A stretch of DNA of 64,000 nucleotides from Eubacteriaceae bacterium (GCA_902362455.1 CABIWJ010000005.1:229153-293152); one strand, 5' to 3'. Shown: positions 38,335 through 49,405, numbered from the stretch's first letter. Notes: generated by a model from the letters alone, not told the origin. Made by a program: numbers and translations.

Positions 38335-38580
38335 ATGCTGTGGCATGATAGCTATGAAGCGTGAGGTTGTTGCACTTAGTTGCAAGTTTTCCGTGGAGCG
38401 AATGTCAAGTTAGGAAACTGACGGCAAGTCACTGTACAAAATAATCGTCCATTATGAATATGGAAACAACGTGATGATGAAACTCATTTTGAAATTAATT
38501 TGAGGGACACACACGGAAGAGTGTACAGTCACCGCTTGTCGTACTGATTTTCAAAGTACGAAAAGGAGGCGACTTTTTTT
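38335..38580 (+). ncRNA. Structured leader of rpsJ
   Basis: About 245 untranslated bases with extensive pairing. ACTGTACA (38431-38438) pairs with TGTACAGT (38522-38529) over a 90-base domain. TCGTACT (38539-38545) pairs with AGTACGA near the ribosome binding site, and GTCG there can pair with CGAC just before seven T. Long leaders before rpsJ in Firmicutes are known or proposed r-protein sensors (L4 in E. coli). The ligand here is not established. Confidence 0.65.
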
Positions 38581-38898
38581 ATGGCAAGTCAAGTAATGAG
38601 AATCACATTGAAGGCTTATGATCACAAATTAATTGATCAGTCAGCTGGAAAAATCATCGAAACTGTTAAGAAGACAGGTGACCAGGTTAGCGGTCCAGTA
38701 CCTCTTCCTACTAAAAAGGAAGTTGTTACAATTCTTAGAGCAGTACACAAGTACAAAGACTCTAGAGAACAGTTCGAACAGAGAACTCATAAGAGACTTA
38801 TCGATATCATTGCACCATCACCTAAGACAGTTGATGCATTAACAAGATTAGAGATGCCAGCAGGTGTATATATCGATGTTAAGATGAAAAATAAATAA
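38581..38898 (+). CDS. rpsJ: Ribosomal protein S10
   Basis: 105 residues. S10 is in the small-subunit head and also joins NusB in antitermination. It begins [17 protein letters not shown] and has [16 protein letters not shown], both typical. The ribosome binding site AAAGGAGG lies at the end of the structured leader, slightly far (11 bases). First gene of the S10 operon; a 156-base gap with a hairpin (AACACT/AGTGTT) follows. Confidence 0.98.
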   Translation: MASQVMRITLKAYDHKLIDQSAGKIIETVKKTGDQVSGPVPLPTKKEVVTILRAVHKYKDSREQFEQRTHKRLIDIIAPSPKTVDALTRLEMPAGVYIDVKMKNK

Positions 38899-39054
38899 TT
38901 CATCAAATCTTATTAAGTTAGGTAATAATCCTGAAGGGTTTAGATATAGAAGTAACACTCCGAAAATATAGTGTTCCACTTATATTTGGCTGTTCTAGGA
39001 TGTTTAAGGCAAAATGCTTTAAACCGCTGTAGATTTAACCAGGAGGTAAAAAGA

Positions 39055-39690
39055 ATGAAGAAAGCTATTTTAGCAACAAAAGTCGGAATGACTCAAATCT
39101 TCAATGAAGACGGTGTATTAACACCAGTTACTGTACTTCAGGCTGGACCATGTGTAGTTACACAGGTTAAAACAGTTGAAAATGATGGATACAGTGCAGT
39201 ACAGGTTGGCTTTGTTGACAAGAGAGAAAAGTTAGTTAACAAACCATTAAAAGGAATGTTTGATAAAGCAGGAGTTGCTTACAAGAGATTTGTAAGAGAA
39301 TTCAGATTTGAAAATGCTGAAGAATATTCTGTAAAAGACGAAATCAAAGTTGATGTTTTTGCTGCAGGTGATAAAATCGATGCAACAGCAATATCAAAAG
39401 GTAAAGGATTCCAGGGCGCTATCAAGAGACATGGACAGTCAAGAGGACCTATGGCTCACGGTTCTAAGTACCACAGACATGCAGGTTCAAACGGTGCTTG
39501 TTCTGATCCAAGTAAGGTATTCAAAGGAAAGAGAATGCCAGGACATATGGGTTCAAAACAGATTACAATCCAGAATCTTGAAGTAGTAAGAGTAGATACA
39601 GAAAATAACTTGCTTTTAGTTAAAGGTGCTGTACCAGGACCTAAGAAAGCATTAGTAACAATTAAAGAAACAGTAAAATCTGCTAAATAG
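39055..39690 (+). CDS. rplC: Ribosomal protein L3
   Basis: 211 residues from ATG 39055, with CAGGAGGTA upstream; the frame opens at 38971 in the leader. L3 helps assemble the peptidyl transferase centre. Family signatures are [15 protein letters not shown] and GRMPGHMG-like [13 protein letters not shown]. Followed by rplD after 28 bases. Confidence 0.98.
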   Translation: MKKAILATKVGMTQIFNEDGVLTPVTVLQAGPCVVTQVKTVENDGYSAVQVGFVDKREKLVNKPLKGMFDKAGVAYKRFVREFRFENAEEYSVKDEIKVDVFAAGDKIDATAISKGKGFQGAIKRHGQSRGPMAHGSKYHRHAGSNGACSDPSKVFKGKRMPGHMGSKQITIQNLEVVRVDTENNLLLVKGAVPGPKKALVTIKETVKSAK

Positions 39691-39718
39691 GTTTTTCTAA
39701 GGAAGGAGGAACACACAG

Positions 39719-40339
39719 ATGGCAAAAGTATCTGTTTACAATATGGAAGGAAATCAAGTTGGAGATATCGAACTTAATGATGCCGTATTTGGTGTTGAAG
39801 TAAATGAACACTTAGTACACATGGCAGTAGTTAGCCAGCTTGCAAATAATCGTCAGGGAACACAGAGTGCTAAAACACGTTCTGAAGTTAGTGGCGGTGG
39901 AAGAAAACCATGGAGACAGAAAGGAACAGGTCATGCAAGACAGGGCTCTACAAGATCTCCACAATGGACAGGCGGCGGCGTTGTATTCGCTCCAAAGCCA
40001 AGAGATTATTCATTTAGATTGAATAAGAAAGAAAGAAGAATAGCTCTTAAGTCTGCTTTAGCATCAAGAGTGCAGGATAATAAATTTATCGTTGTTGATG
40101 CATTAAAGATGGATGAAGTTAAGACAAAGACATTTGCTAATACATTATCAAACTTAAAAGTTAATAAAGCATTAGTTATCTTAAACGAGAATGATTCAAA
40201 CGTTGTATTATCAGCAAGAAACATTCCAACAGTTAAGACAGCATTAACAAATACAATCAATGTTTATGATATTATGAAATATGACACAGTTGTAATTGAT
40301 AAAGCAGCTGTAGCAACAATCGAGGAGGTGTACGCATAA
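39719..40339 (+). CDS. rplD: Ribosomal protein L4
   Basis: 206 residues. L4 lines the exit tunnel and, in some bacteria, regulates the S10 operon. The long tunnel loop is visible as [19 protein letters not shown], where macrolide-resistance changes occur in other species; no change is evident. Its stop overlaps the rplW start by one base, implying coupled translation. Confidence 0.98.
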   Translation: MAKVSVYNMEGNQVGDIELNDAVFGVEVNEHLVHMAVVSQLANNRQGTQSAKTRSEVSGGGRKPWRQKGTGHARQGSTRSPQWTGGGVVFAPKPRDYSFRLNKKERRIALKSALASRVQDNKFIVVDALKMDEVKTKTFANTLSNLKVNKALVILNENDSNVVLSARNIPTVKTALTNTINVYDIMKYDTVVIDKAAVATIEEVYA

Positions 40340-40638
40340 TGGCAAATGTACAATACTATGATGTAATCCTCAAACCAGTTATTTCAGAAAAAAGTATGAA
40401 TGAAATGACAAATAAGAAATATACATTCTTAGTTCACGTAGATGCAAACAAGACAATGATTAAAGATGCAGTTGAAAAAATGTTTGAAGGAACTAAGGTA
40501 AAAAGTGTTAACACAATGAACTTAGATGGAAAGAGCCGTAGAAGAGGCACAACAGTTGGTAAGACAGCTAAGACTAAGAAAGCTATCGTTCAGTTAACAG
40601 AAGACAGCAAAGATATCGAGATCTTTGAAGGTTTATAA
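40339..40638 (+). CDS. rplW: Ribosomal protein L23
   Basis: 99 residues. L23 sits at the tunnel exit and docks trigger factor and SRP. It starts [17 protein letters not shown] and has the basic loop [20 protein letters not shown]. The ribosome binding site GAGGAGGTG lies within the end of rplD, with a one-base overlap. Confidence 0.97.
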   Translation: MANVQYYDVILKPVISEKSMNEMTNKKYTFLVHVDANKTMIKDAVEKMFEGTKVKSVNTMNLDGKSRRRGTTVGKTAKTKKAIVQLTEDSKDIEIFEGL

Positions 40639-40710
40639 GATTAACTAATCTTAATAAACAAAATATACGCAGTAAAGCGTGATAACAAACATCTGAAAGG
40701 AGATAACACA

Positions 40711-41553
40711 ATGGGAATTAAGACATTTAAGCCATATACACCTTCAAGAAGAAATATGACAACTCTTGATAATGCTGAAATAACAAAAGCAACTCCTGAG
40801 AAATCGTTAGTAGTTTCTTTAAAGAAGAATTCAGGTCGTAATAACCAGGGTAAAATCACTGTTAGACATCGTGGCGGTGGTTCAAGAAGAAAATATAGAA
40901 TTATAGATTTTAAGAGAAAGAAAGATGGTATTCCAGCAAACGTTGTTGCTATTGAATACGATCCAAACAGAACAGCAAACATCGCATTAATCAGCTACGC
41001 AGATGGTGAAAAAGCATACATCCTTGCTCCTAATGGATTAAAGGTTGGAATGACAGTAATGAGCGGTGCTGAAGCTGAAGTTAAAGTAGGTAACTGCTTA
41101 CCACTTTCAGAAATCCCAGTTGGTACAGAAGTACACAACATTGAATTATATCCAGGTAAGGGCGGACAGTTAGTTCGTGCAGCTGGTAATGCAGCACAGC
41201 TTATGGCTAAGGAAGGCAAATATGCAACACTTAGATTACCATCAGGCGAGATGAGAATGGTACCAATCATTTGTAGAGCTACAATCGGTACAGTTGGTAA
41301 CATCGAACATGACCTTGTTAAAATCGGTAAAGCAGGTCGTAAGAGAAACATGGGTATCAGACCTACAGTTCGTGGTTCTGTTATGAACCCTAATGACCAT
41401 CCACATGGTGGTGGTGAAGGTAAGACAGGAATCGGTCGTCCGGGTCCATGTACACCTTGGGGTAAACCAGCTCTTGGCTTAAAGACAAGAAAGAAGAACA
41501 AATCTTCTAACAAGATGATTGTAAGAAGAAGAGACGGCAAAAACATGAAATAA
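40711..41553 (+). CDS. rplB: Ribosomal protein L2
   Basis: 280 residues. L2 is a core large-subunit protein near the peptidyl transferase centre. The conserved histidine segment [13 protein letters not shown] is present near residue 228, and the C-terminal tail is basic. GAAAGGAG precedes the ATG after a 72-base gap. Confidence 0.98.
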   Translation: MGIKTFKPYTPSRRNMTTLDNAEITKATPEKSLVVSLKKNSGRNNQGKITVRHRGGGSRRKYRIIDFKRKKDGIPANVVAIEYDPNRTANIALISYADGEKAYILAPNGLKVGMTVMSGAEAEVKVGNCLPLSEIPVGTEVHNIELYPGKGGQLVRAAGNAAQLMAKEGKYATLRLPSGEMRMVPIICRATIGTVGNIEHDLVKIGKAGRKRNMGIRPTVRGSVMNPNDHPHGGGEGKTGIGRPGPCTPWGKPALGLKTRKKNKSSNKMIVRRRDGKNMK

Positions 41554-41567
41554 AGGAGGTTCCACCT

Positions 41568-41849
41568 ATGGCTCGATCATTAAAAAAAGGACCATTTGCA
41601 GATGAAAGTTTACTTAAGAAAGTAGACGCTATGAACGCATCAGGTGACAAATCAGTAATCAAGACTTGGTCACGTCGTTCTACAATATTCCCACAGATGG
41701 TTGGACATACAATAGCAGTTCACGACGGTAGAAAACACGTTCCAGTATATGTTACAGAAGATATGGTTGGACATAAACTTGGAGAATTCGTTGCTACTAG
41801 AACTTATAGAGGACATGGAAAAGACGAGAAGAAGAGTAAAGCTCGTTAA
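41568..41849 (+). CDS. rpsS: Ribosomal protein S19
   Basis: 93 residues of the small-subunit head. It begins [18 protein letters not shown] and contains [20 protein letters not shown], both family signatures. Only 14 bases from rplB, with AAAGGAGG inside. Confidence 0.98.
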   Translation: MARSLKKGPFADESLLKKVDAMNASGDKSVIKTWSRRSTIFPQMVGHTIAVHDGRKHVPVYVTEDMVGHKLGEFVATRTYRGHGKDEKKSKAR

Positions 41850-41878
41850 TTGAAAGATTTTGAAAGGAGGTCAAATCC

Positions 41879-42268
41879 ATGGCAAAAGGACATAGATCCC
41901 AGATAAAGAGAGCAAGAAATGCAAATAAAGATACTAGACCATCAGCTAAGTTATCTTATGCTAGAGTCTCAGTTCAGAAAGCATGTTTCGTATTAGATGC
42001 TATCAGAGGTAAGGATGTTCAGTCAGCACTTGGTATTTTAACATACAATCCTAGATATGCGTCTTCAGTAATAGAAAAATTATTAAAATCAGCAATTGCA
42101 AATGCTGAAAATAATAACGGTATGAGCGCAGACAATCTTTACATTGAAGAGTGTTACGCAAACAAAGGACCAACAATGAAGAGAATCAGACCTAGAGCAC
42201 AGGGTAGAGCTTACAGAATCGAAAAGAGAATGAGCCACATCACAATCGTGCTTAACGAAAGAGCATAA
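41879..42268 (+). CDS. rplV: Ribosomal protein L22
   Basis: 129 residues. L22 spans the large subunit and its hairpin reaches the exit tunnel; the tip segment is KRIRPRAQGRAYRIEKRMSH. GAAAGGAGG precedes the start. The gap to rpsC carries AAAACGC/GCGTTTT (42285-42316), a possible stem. Confidence 0.98.
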   Translation: MAKGHRSQIKRARNANKDTRPSAKLSYARVSVQKACFVLDAIRGKDVQSALGILTYNPRYASSVIEKLLKSAIANAENNNGMSADNLYIEECYANKGPTMKRIRPRAQGRAYRIEKRMSHITIVLNERA

Positions 42269-42341
42269 TAACCCTGGGTACTGAAAAACGCGATAAATAA
42301 TCTGAATATGCGTTTTCATCGAATTGGAAAGGAGATATAGC

Positions 42342-42998
42342 ATGGGACAGAAAGTTAATCCTCATGGCCTTAGAGTCGGAGTAATTAAAGACTGGGACTC
42401 AAAGTGGTATGCAGAAGCTGATTTCGCAGATAACTTAGTAGAAGATCACAAAATCAGAACATACCTTAAAGAGAAGTTATATAGTGCAGGTGTTTCAAAG
42501 ATTGAAATCGAAAGAGCATCTGATAGATTAAAAGTAATCATTCATACAGCAAAACCTGGTATCGTAATCGGTAAGGGTGGTGCTGAAATTGAAAAACTTA
42601 AAGCAGAAGTACAGAAATTCACAACTAAGAAATTAGTAGTTGACATTAAAGAGGTTAAGAGACCAGATAAAGATGCACAGCTTGTTGCTGAAAACATTGC
42701 ACTTCAGTTAGAGAACCGTGTATCATTCAGAAGAGCTATGAAATCTACAATGTCAAGAACTATGAAGAGTGGTGCTAAAGGAATTAAGACTAGCTGTTCA
42801 GGTCGTCTTGGCGGTGCTGATATGGCTCGTACAGAGTTCTACAGTGAAGGAACTATTCCACTTCAGACATTACGTGCTGATATAGATTATGGATTCGCTG
42901 AAGCAGACACAACTTATGGTAAAGTTGGCGTTAAAGTATGGATTTACAAAGGCGAAGTTCTTCCAGTAAAAGAAGTTAAGGAAGGGAGCGATAAATAA
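42342..42998 (+). CDS. rpsC: Ribosomal protein S3
   Basis: 218 residues from ATG 42342, with GGAAAGGAG upstream; the frame opens 18 bases earlier. S3 is at the mRNA entry site and has an N-terminal KH domain ([14 protein letters not shown]). It begins [17 protein letters not shown]. Its stop overlaps the rplP start by one base. Confidence 0.98.
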   Translation: MGQKVNPHGLRVGVIKDWDSKWYAEADFADNLVEDHKIRTYLKEKLYSAGVSKIEIERASDRLKVIIHTAKPGIVIGKGGAEIEKLKAEVQKFTTKKLVVDIKEVKRPDKDAQLVAENIALQLENRVSFRRAMKSTMSRTMKSGAKGIKTSCSGRLGGADMARTEFYSEGTIPLQTLRADIDYGFAEADTTYGKVGVKVWIYKGEVLPVKEVKEGSDK

Positions 42999-43435
42999 TG
43001 TTAATGCCTAAAAGAGTTAAGCGTCGTAAACAGTTCCGTGGTTCAATGAGAGGTAAAGCCTTAAGAGGAAACACAATCTCAAATGGTGAATACGGTATCG
43101 TCGCTTTAGAGCCAGCATGGATTAAATCAAACCAGATAGAAGCTGCCCGTATTGCAATGACACGTTACATTAAGCGTGGTGGTAAAGTTTGGATTAAGAT
43201 ATTCCCTGATAAACCAGTTACAGCAAAACCAGCTGAAACACGTATGGGTTCCGGAAAAGGAACATTAGAGTACTGGGTAGCAGTAGTTAAACCAGGACGT
43301 GTAATGTTCGAAATCGCAGGAGTACCAGAAGAAACAGCGAGAGAAGCATTAAGACTTGCTATGCATAAATTGCCAGTTAAGTGTAAAATCGTTTCGAAAG
43401 CAGATTTAGAAGGCGGTGATAACAGTGAAAATTAG
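42998..43435 (+). CDS. rplP: Ribosomal protein L16
   Basis: 145 residues. L16 helps position tRNA in the A and P sites. It begins [17 protein letters not shown]; the central [15 protein letters not shown] is the family motif containing the conserved arginine-region. It overlaps rpsC by one base and the next gene by eleven. Confidence 0.98.
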   Translation: MLMPKRVKRRKQFRGSMRGKALRGNTISNGEYGIVALEPAWIKSNQIEAARIAMTRYIKRGGKVWIKIFPDKPVTAKPAETRMGSGKGTLEYWVAVVKPGRVMFEIAGVPEETAREALRLAMHKLPVKCKIVSKADLEGGDNSEN

Positions 43436-43625
43436 TAAATATGTAGAAGATTTAAATACAAAATCAGCTACAGAATTAAATGATGAATTAGTAGCTGCTA
43501 AAAAGGAACTTTTTAATTTAAGATTTCAAAACGCAACAAACCAGTTAGAGAACACAAGCAGAATTAAAGAAGTTAGAAGAAATATTGCTAGAATTCAGAC
43601 AATAATAGCACAGAAAGCTAACTAA
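43425..43625 (+). CDS. rpmC: Ribosomal protein L29
   Basis: 66 residues from GTG 43425. The upstream ATG at 43416 is in frame, but AGGCGGTGAT gives the GTG a proper ribosome binding site and yields the normal L29 beginning [11 protein letters not shown]29 is a two-helix protein at the tunnel exit. It overlaps the end of rplP by 11 bases. Confidence 0.95.
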   Translation: MKISKYVEDLNTKSATELNDELVAAKKELFNLRFQNATNQLENTSRIKEVRRNIARIQTIIAQKAN

Positions 43626-43676
43626 TTTAATAAAATGATGCGTAATTCCATGAATCTATGAAAGGAGGACTTTGTT

Positions 43677-43934
43677 GTGGAAGAAAGAAACTTGAGAAAA
43701 ACAAGAGTTGGAAAAGTTATTAGTGACAAAATGGATAAAACAATCGTTGTTGCTGTAGAAGATCACGTAAAACATCCTTTATATAAGAAAATCGTTAAGA
43801 GAACTTATAAATTAAAGGCACATGATGAGAATAACGAATGTGGTATTGGAGATAAAGTAAAAGTAATGGAAACAAGACCATTATCTAAGGATAAGAGATG
43901 GAGACTTGTTGAAATCATCGAGAAAGCAAGATAG
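43677..43934 (+). CDS. rpsQ: Ribosomal protein S17
   Basis: 85 residues with a GTG start and GAAAGGAGG upstream. An OB-fold primary binder of 16S rRNA. Signature segments are [20 protein letters not shown] and [19 protein letters not shown]. Confidence 0.97.
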   Translation: MEERNLRKTRVGKVISDKMDKTIVVAVEDHVKHPLYKKIVKRTYKLKAHDENNECGIGDKVKVMETRPLSKDKRWRLVEIIEKAR

Positions 43935-43951
43935 TAGAAAGGAGTATTATT

Positions 43952-44320
43952 ATGATCCAACAGGAAAGTAGACTTAAAGTTGCTGACAACACAGGCGCTA
44001 AAGAATTACTTTGTATCAGAGTAATGGGCGGTTCTACTAGAAGATATGCTAATATCGGCGATGTAATCGTTGCTACTGTTAAAGATGCAACACCAGGCGG
44101 TGTTGTTAAAAAAGGTGACGTTGTTAAAGCCGTAGTAGTTCGTTCAGTTAAAGGCGCACGTCGTAAAGACGGTTCATATATAAAATTTGACGAAAATGCT
44201 GCTGTAATCATCAAGGATGATAAAAACCCAAGAGGAACACGTATATTTGGACCAGTAGCCAGAGAGCTAAGAGATAAACAGTTTATGAAAATTGTTTCTT
44301 TAGCACCTGAAGTATTATAG
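43952..44320 (+). CDS. rplN: Ribosomal protein L14
   Basis: 122 residues, at the subunit interface. It begins [20 protein letters not shown], and [15 protein letters not shown] is the central family segment. GAAAGGAG precedes the start, 17 bases after rpsQ. Confidence 0.98.
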   Translation: MIQQESRLKVADNTGAKELLCIRVMGGSTRRYANIGDVIVATVKDATPGGVVKKGDVVKAVVVRSVKGARRKDGSYIKFDENAAVIIKDDKNPRGTRIFGPVARELRDKQFMKIVSLAPEVL

Positions 44321-44331
44321 GAGGTGTAGGC

Positions 44332-44643
44332 ATGGCAACAAGTAAAATTAAAAAAGGCGATTTAGTTAGAGTAATCGCTGGTAAAGACAAAGACAAAGAA
44401 GGAAAAGTTCTTTCAGTTAATAAAAAAGATAATACAGTACTCGTTGAAGGTATCAACATGGTTACAAAGCATACAAAACCTAGTGCACAGAACCAGAACG
44501 GCGGAATAGTTAACCAGGAAGGTCCTATCGATATTTCAAACGTTATGTACGTTGTTAAAGGTAAAGTTACAAGAATCGGCTTTACTGAAAAAGATGGTAA
44601 AAAAGTTCGTATTGCAAAAGCAACTGGCGAAGTTATCGATTAA
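44332..44643 (+). CDS. rplX: Ribosomal protein L24
   Basis: 103 residues. An assembly initiator with an N-terminal KOW motif ([20 protein letters not shown]). TAGGAGGTG is in the 11-base gap after rplN. Confidence 0.98.
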   Translation: MATSKIKKGDLVRVIAGKDKDKEGKVLSVNKKDNTVLVEGINMVTKHTKPSAQNQNGGIVNQEGPIDISNVMYVVKGKVTRIGFTEKDGKKVRIAKATGEVID

Positions 44644-44665
44644 TTGAGAGAGGAGGACTAAGACG

Positions 44666-45205
44666 TTGAGTAGACTTAAAGATACTTACAATAACGAAAT
44701 CGTTGATGCGATGACAAAGAAATTTGGATACAAAAATATTATGCAGGTTCCAAAACTTGATAAAGTTGTTATAAATATGGGCGTTGGCGAAGCTAAAGAC
44801 AATGCTAAACTCTTAGATGCAGCTATTAAAGATCTTGAGACAATCACAGGTCAGAAAGCAGTAGTTACAAGAGCAAAGAATTCAGTAGCTAACTTCAAAA
44901 TCAGAGAAGGACAGGCAATAGGCTGTAAAGTTACTCTTAGAGGAGAAAGAATGTATGAATTTGTTGACCGTTTAATAAATCTTGCATTACCTCGTGTACG
45001 TGACTTTAGAGGTGTAAATCCTAATGCATTTGATGGTCGTGGAAATTATGCTCTTGGTATCAAAGAACAGTTAATCTTCCCTGAAATCGAATATGATAAG
45101 GTAGATAAAGTAAGAGGTATGGATGTTATATTTGTTACAACAGCCAATACTGATGAAGAAGCACGCGAATTATTGACATTATTCAATATGCCATTTCAAA
45201 AATAG
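44666..45205 (+). CDS. rplE: Ribosomal protein L5
   Basis: 179 residues, binding 5S rRNA and contacting P-site tRNA. It starts at TTG, with AGAGGAGGAC upstream; no ATG is closer. Signatures are [26 protein letters not shown] and the C-terminal [18 protein letters not shown]. Confidence 0.97.
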   Translation: MSRLKDTYNNEIVDAMTKKFGYKNIMQVPKLDKVVINMGVGEAKDNAKLLDAAIKDLETITGQKAVVTRAKNSVANFKIREGQAIGCKVTLRGERMYEFVDRLINLALPRVRDFRGVNPNAFDGRGNYALGIKEQLIFPEIEYDKVDKVRGMDVIFVTTANTDEEARELLTLFNMPFQK

Positions 45206-45220
45206 TTAGGAGGTAATACC

Positions 45221-45406
45221 ATGGCTAAGACTGCTATGAAAGTAAAACAACAGCGTAAAGCAAAATTCTCTACTCAGGAATATTCACGTTGTAGAATTTG
45301 TGGTCGTCCACATGCTTATTTAAGAAAATACGGCATCTGCAGAGTATGTTTCCGTGAATTAGCATACAAAGGACAGATACCTGGTGTTAAAAAGGCAAGT
45401 TGGTAG
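45221..45406 (+). CDS. rpsN: Ribosomal protein S14, zinc type
   Basis: 61 residues. The C+ form with CRICGRP and CRVCFRE pairs that bind zinc, and the short length typical of Gram-positive type Z S14. TTAGGAGGT precedes it. A zinc-free paralogue, if the genome has one, is not in this window. Confidence 0.98.
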   Translation: MAKTAMKVKQQRKAKFSTQEYSRCRICGRPHAYLRKYGICRVCFRELAYKGQIPGVKKASW

Positions 45407-45433
45407 GACGAATTAGAAAGGAGGCAACATAAC

Positions 45434-45835
45434 ATGACAACAAACGATCCAATCGCAGATATGCTTACAAGAATCCGTAACGCAAATACTGCTAAACATG
45501 ATACAGTAGATATCCCTGCATCAAAAATGAAGTTAGCAATTGCTGAAATCCTTTTTAATGAAGGTTATATCAAAAAATATGAAGTAGTTGAAGATGGAAA
45601 CTTTAAATCAATCCGTGTAACATTAAAATACGGTAAAGATAAAAATGAAAAAATCATCACAGGGCTCAAGAGAATCTCTAAACCAGGTCTTCGTGTATAC
45701 GCAGGCAAAGATGAGCTTCCAAGAGTACTTAATGGTTTAGGTGTAGCTATTATTTCAACAAATAATGGTGTAATCACAGATAAAGAAGCTAGAAAGCTCA
45801 ACGTAGGTGGAGAAGTTTTAGCATTTGTATGGTAA
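45434..45835 (+). CDS. rpsH: Ribosomal protein S8
   Basis: 133 residues, a primary 16S rRNA binder that represses the spc operon in E. coli. It begins [20 protein letters not shown] and ends with [10 protein letters not shown] perfect 11-bp stem (45837-45847 with 45852-45862) follows directly after the stop. Confidence 0.98.
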   Translation: MTTNDPIADMLTRIRNANTAKHDTVDIPASKMKLAIAEILFNEGYIKKYEVVEDGNFKSIRVTLKYGKDKNEKIITGLKRISKPGLRVYAGKDELPRVLNGLGVAIISTNNGVITDKEARKLNVGGEVLAFVW

Positions 45836-45836
45836 T

Positions 45837-45862
45837 AAACAAACGCTTTATAGCGTTTGTTT
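45837..45862 (+). other. Perfect stem-loop between rpsH and rplF
   Basis: AAACAAACGCT pairs with AGCGTTTGTTT around a 4-base loop. No T-run follows, so it is more likely an RNA processing, stability or regulatory hairpin than a terminator. Confidence 0.6.
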
Positions 45863-45903
45863 AAACAATAAAATATATTAATCCCAAATAGGAGGTGCAC
45901 GGC

Positions 45904-46446
45904 ATGTCACGTATAGGAAGAATGCCTATCGCCATTCCAGCAGGTGTAACTGTTGATGTGGCAGAAAATAATAAAGTGACTGTAAAAGGACCTAAGGGAA
46001 CACTTGAAAGAGTGTTACCTGAAGAGATGACAATCAAAGTTGAAGGTTCAGAAGTAGTAGTTACAAGACCTAATGACTTAAAGAAGATGAAATCACTTCA
46101 TGGTCTTACAAGAACACTTATAGCTAATATGGTTAAAGGTGTTACAGATGGTTATGAAAAAGTTCTTGAAATCAACGGTGTTGGTTACAGAGCTCAGAAA
46201 CAAGGAAAGAAATTAGTGTTATCACTTGGTTACTCTCATCCAGTTGAGATGGAAGATCCAGAAGGTCTTGAGACAGTTGTCGAAGGAACAAACAAGATAA
46301 CAGTTAAAGGTATCGATAAAGAAAAAGTTGGCCAGTTCGCTGCTGAAATCAGAGATAAGAGAAGACCAGAGCCTTATAAAGGTAAAGGTATCAAGTATGC
46401 TGATGAAGTTATTAGACGTAAAGTTGGTAAGACTGGTAAGAAATAA
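45904..46446 (+). CDS. rplF: Ribosomal protein L6
   Basis: 180 residues from ATG 45904, with ATAGGAGGTG upstream; an ATG at 45895 overlaps the site. L6 lies near the sarcin-ricin loop. It begins [14 protein letters not shown] and ends with [20 protein letters not shown]. Confidence 0.98.
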   Translation: MSRIGRMPIAIPAGVTVDVAENNKVTVKGPKGTLERVLPEEMTIKVEGSEVVVTRPNDLKKMKSLHGLTRTLIANMVKGVTDGYEKVLEINGVGYRAQKQGKKLVLSLGYSHPVEMEDPEGLETVVEGTNKITVKGIDKEKVGQFAAEIRDKRRPEPYKGKGIKYADEVIRRKVGKTGKK

Positions 46447-46463
46447 TTGAAGGAGTGACAGGC

Positions 46464-46832
46464 ATGGTTAGTAAAAAATCAAGAACAGAAGTTCGTTTAA
46501 GTAAACATAGAAGATTACGTAATCGTTTCGCTGGTACTGCAGAAAGACCACGTTTAGCTGTGTTTAGAAGTAATAATCATATGTATGCTCAAATTATTGA
46601 CGATACAGTCGGAAATACATTAGTATCAGCTTCTACTCTTCAGAAAGATGTAAAGGCTGAACTTGAAAAGACTAATAACGTTGATGCAGCAGCATATTTA
46701 GGCACAGTTATTGCAAAGAAAGCTATTGAAAAAGGTATTACAACAGTTGTCTTTGACAGAGGTGGCTTTATATATCAGGGAAAAATCAAAGCATTAGCAG
46801 AAGCTGCTAGAGAAGCAGGCTTAGAATTCTAA
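46464..46832 (+). CDS. rplR: Ribosomal protein L18
   Basis: 122 residues from ATG 46464, with GAAGGAGTG upstream; the frame opens at GTG 46455. L18 binds 5S rRNA. Typical segments are [22 protein letters not shown] [18 protein letters not shown] and [20 protein letters not shown]. Confidence 0.98.
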   Translation: MVSKKSRTEVRLSKHRRLRNRFAGTAERPRLAVFRSNNHMYAQIIDDTVGNTLVSASTLQKDVKAELEKTNNVDAAAYLGTVIAKKAIEKGITTVVFDRGGFIYQGKIKALAEAAREAGLEF

Positions 46833-46869
46833 TTAAATATTTATAGATTCCATATAAGGAGGAAAACAC

Positions 46870-47379
46870 ATGAAACGTACAATCGTTGATGCTAGTCAAT
46901 TAGAATTGGAAGAAAAAGTAGTATCAATTAAGCGTGTTACTAAGGTTGTTAAAGGTGGACGTAACATGAGATTTGCAGCTTTAGTAGTTGTTGGTGACGG
47001 CAAAGGACACGTTGGTGCTGGACTTGGAAAAGCTGCTGAAATTCCTGAAGCTATTCGTAAAGGAAAAGAAGACGCTATTAAGAAACTTGTTACAGTAGCA
47101 ATTGATGAAAACTTAAGTATTCCTCATGATACAATCGGAAAATTCGGAAGTGCTTCAGTATTATTGAAGAGAGCTCCAGAAGGTACTGGTGTTATCGCAG
47201 GTGGTCCTGCGCGTAACGTACTTGAACTTGCAGGTATTAAGAATATCCGTACTAAGTCATTAGGCTCAAACAATAAGCAGAATGTTGTTCTTGCAACAAT
47301 TGCTGGTTTGGCTGAATTAAAGACTCCAGAAGAGGTAGCTAGACTTCGCGGTAAATCTGTAGAAGAAATCTTAGGCTAA
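46870..47379 (+). CDS. rpsE: Ribosomal protein S5
   Basis: 169 residues, at the decoding-side mRNA entry. The N-terminal double-stranded-RNA-binding fold has [20 protein letters not shown]; the C-terminal part has [25 protein letters not shown] precedes it. Confidence 0.98.
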   Translation: MKRTIVDASQLELEEKVVSIKRVTKVVKGGRNMRFAALVVVGDGKGHVGAGLGKAAEIPEAIRKGKEDAIKKLVTVAIDENLSIPHDTIGKFGSASVLLKRAPEGTGVIAGGPARNVLELAGIKNIRTKSLGSNNKQNVVLATIAGLAELKTPEEVARLRGKSVEEILG

Positions 47380-47394
47380 TAGGAGGAAGTTAAA

Positions 47395-47577
47395 ATGGCA
47401 GATAAGTTAAAAATCACACTTGTAAAATCTACAATCGGTGCAATACCAAAGCATAAGAAAACTGTTGAAGCTTTAGGTTTAAGAAAAGTTAATAAAACAG
47501 TTGAGATGCCAGATAATGCAGCTGTTAGAGGTATGGTTGATCAGGTTAGACATTTAGTTAAAGTAGAAGAAATTTAG
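47395..47577 (+). CDS. rpmD: Ribosomal protein L30
   Basis: 60 residues. It begins ADKLKITLVKSTIG and has ALGLRKVNKTVEMPD, both family typical. ATAGGAGGA lies in the 15-base gap after rpsE. Confidence 0.97.
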   Translation: MADKLKITLVKSTIGAIPKHKKTVEALGLRKVNKTVEMPDNAAVRGMVDQVRHLVKVEEI

Positions 47578-47599
47578 TTTTAGATAAGGAGGTGCGACA

Positions 47600-48040
47600 A
47601 TGGAATTATCAAATTTAAGACCTGCTGAAGGTTCAAAACAAAGCGATAATTTTAGAAGAGGTCGTGGTCACGGATCTGGAAATGGCAAAACAGCCGGAAA
47701 GGGTCATAAAGGACAGAAAGCTCGTTCAGGAAGCCCTAGACCAGGTTTTGAAGGTGGTCAGATGCCTTTATACAGAAGAATCCCTAAAAGAGGATTTACA
47801 AATAGAAATTCTAAAGATATCGTTGGCATTAACGTAAGTGCACTTGAAGTATTTGAAGATGGCGCAGTAGTAACTGTTGAAACATTATTAGAAACTGGAA
47901 TCATTAAGAATCCAAGAGATGGTGTTAAAATTCTTGGATACGGAAAAATTACTAAGAAACTTACAGTCAAAGTTAATGCATTTAGTGAAGGTGCAAAGCA
48001 GAAGATTGAAGCTCTTGGTGGAACCTGTGAGGTGATTTAA
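47600..48040 (+). CDS. rplO: Ribosomal protein L15
   Basis: 146 residues, a late-assembly large-subunit protein. The Gly/Arg-rich N-terminal extension ([20 protein letters not shown]) is typical. Its stop codon overlaps the secY start (TAATG), so secY is translationally coupled. Confidence 0.98.
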   Translation: MELSNLRPAEGSKQSDNFRRGRGHGSGNGKTAGKGHKGQKARSGSPRPGFEGGQMPLYRRIPKRGFTNRNSKDIVGINVSALEVFEDGAVVTVETLLETGIIKNPRDGVKILGYGKITKKLTVKVNAFSEGAKQKIEALGGTCEVI

Positions 48041-49365
48041 TGCTAAAAACAGTTAGAGATGCATTTAAAGTCAAAGAGATAAGAGAGAGACTTTTTTATA
48101 CATTTTTAATGCTTATAGTTGTCAGGATAGGCTGTCAGTTGCCTTTACCTGGCACTACAGCAAAATCTATATCCCAGGTAATGGGACAGTTTAGGAATGG
48201 TGCATTCGGCTTTTTTGATGCCATGACAGGTGGTTCTTTTGAGCAGATGTCAATATTTGCACTTAATATTACACCATACATCACTTCTTCAATTATTATC
48301 CAGCTTTTAACAATTGCAATTCCTAAATTAGAGGAGATGCAAAGAGATGGTGAAGAAGGACGTAAGAAAATAGTAAGTATTACTCGTTATCTTACAGTTG
48401 GACTTGCACTTGTACAGGCACTTGCAACATCTATCAGTTTTGGTAACAAAGGATTATTCGGTGATATTAATACAATGTCAAAAGGTGAGTATGCTATAGC
48501 TATCGTCATAGCAGTTGCAGCTTTAACTGGCGGTTCGGCATTCCTTATGTGGGTAGGCGAAAATATTACTGAAAAAGGTGTTGGTAATGGTATATCAATC
48601 ATTTTATTAATAAATATCGTTGCCAGAATACCAAACGACTTTTCAAGCTTATTCGAGCAGTTTGTTAAGAATGCCAGCTCAGTTGGTGGTTCACTCTTAG
48701 CGGCAGTAATAATCGTTGGTGTAGTAGTAGTGATTGTAGGATTTGTAGTATTTCTACAGGATGGAGAGAGAAGAATCTCTGTTCAATATTCTAAGAAGAT
48801 GCAGGGTAGAAAATTAGTTGGAGGAGCTTCAACTCATATTCCACTTAAAGTTAACACAGCAGGTGTTATTCCAATCATCTTTGCACAGTCATTATTCTCA
48901 TTCCCAATAGTTATTTGCCAGTTAGTTTCAGGAAAGACTCCTAAATGGACATATTTCCTTGAATCAAGCAGATGGTGGAATTTCTCTAAACCAATATATT
49001 CAATTGGTTATTTAGTATATGTTGTATTAGTAATTGCATTTGCTTACTTCTATACATCAATAACATTCAATCCTATTGAAGTTGCTGATAATATGAAGAA
49101 ACAAGGTGGTTTTATTCCTGGTATCAGACCTGGTAAACCAACACAGGATTACTTAAATAATATATTAAACTACATTGTATTTATAGGTGCTGTAGGCTTA
49201 CTTATTGTAGCTACAATTCCAATTGCATTTGCAGGAATAGCTGGTGCTAAAGTATCATTTGGCGGTACATCACTTATTATCATCGTAGGTGTTGTTCTTG
49301 AGACACTCAAGAGCATTGAATCTAAGATGGTAGTTCGTAATTACAAAGGATTTTTGTTAGACTAA
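48040..49365 (+). CDS. secY: Preprotein translocase channel SecY
   Basis: 441 residues with ten membrane spans. Signatures are GGSFEQMSIFALNITPYITS (TM2 plug region) and GGTSLIIIVGVVLETL near the end. SecY forms the protein-conducting channel with SecE (1935-2138). It overlaps rplO by one base. A hairpin at 49374-49405 follows before adk. Confidence 0.97.
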   Translation: MLKTVRDAFKVKEIRERLFYTFLMLIVVRIGCQLPLPGTTAKSISQVMGQFRNGAFGFFDAMTGGSFEQMSIFALNITPYITSSIIIQLLTIAIPKLEEMQRDGEEGRKKIVSITRYLTVGLALVQALATSISFGNKGLFGDINTMSKGEYAIAIVIAVAALTGGSAFLMWVGENITEKGVGNGISIILLINIVARIPNDFSSLFEQFVKNASSVGGSLLAAVIIVGVVVVIVGFVVFLQDGERRISVQYSKKMQGRKLVGGASTHIPLKVNTAGVIPIIFAQSLFSFPIVICQLVSGKTPKWTYFLESSRWWNFSKPIYSIGYLVYVVLVIAFAYFYTSITFNPIEVADNMKKQGGFIPGIRPGKPTQDYLNNILNYIVFIGAVGLLIVATIPIAFAGIAGAKVSFGGTSLIIIVGVVLETLKSIESKMVVRNYKGFLLD

Positions 49366-49373
49366 TAAATAGG

Positions 49374-49405
49374 CAATGGAACGCAGCATAAGTTGCGTTC
49401 CATTG
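49374..49405 (+). terminator. Stem-loop after secY
   Basis: CAATGGAACGC (49374-49384) pairs with GCGTTCCATTG (49395-49405). The T-run is poor, so it may reduce rather than stop transcription into adk. Confidence 0.55.
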
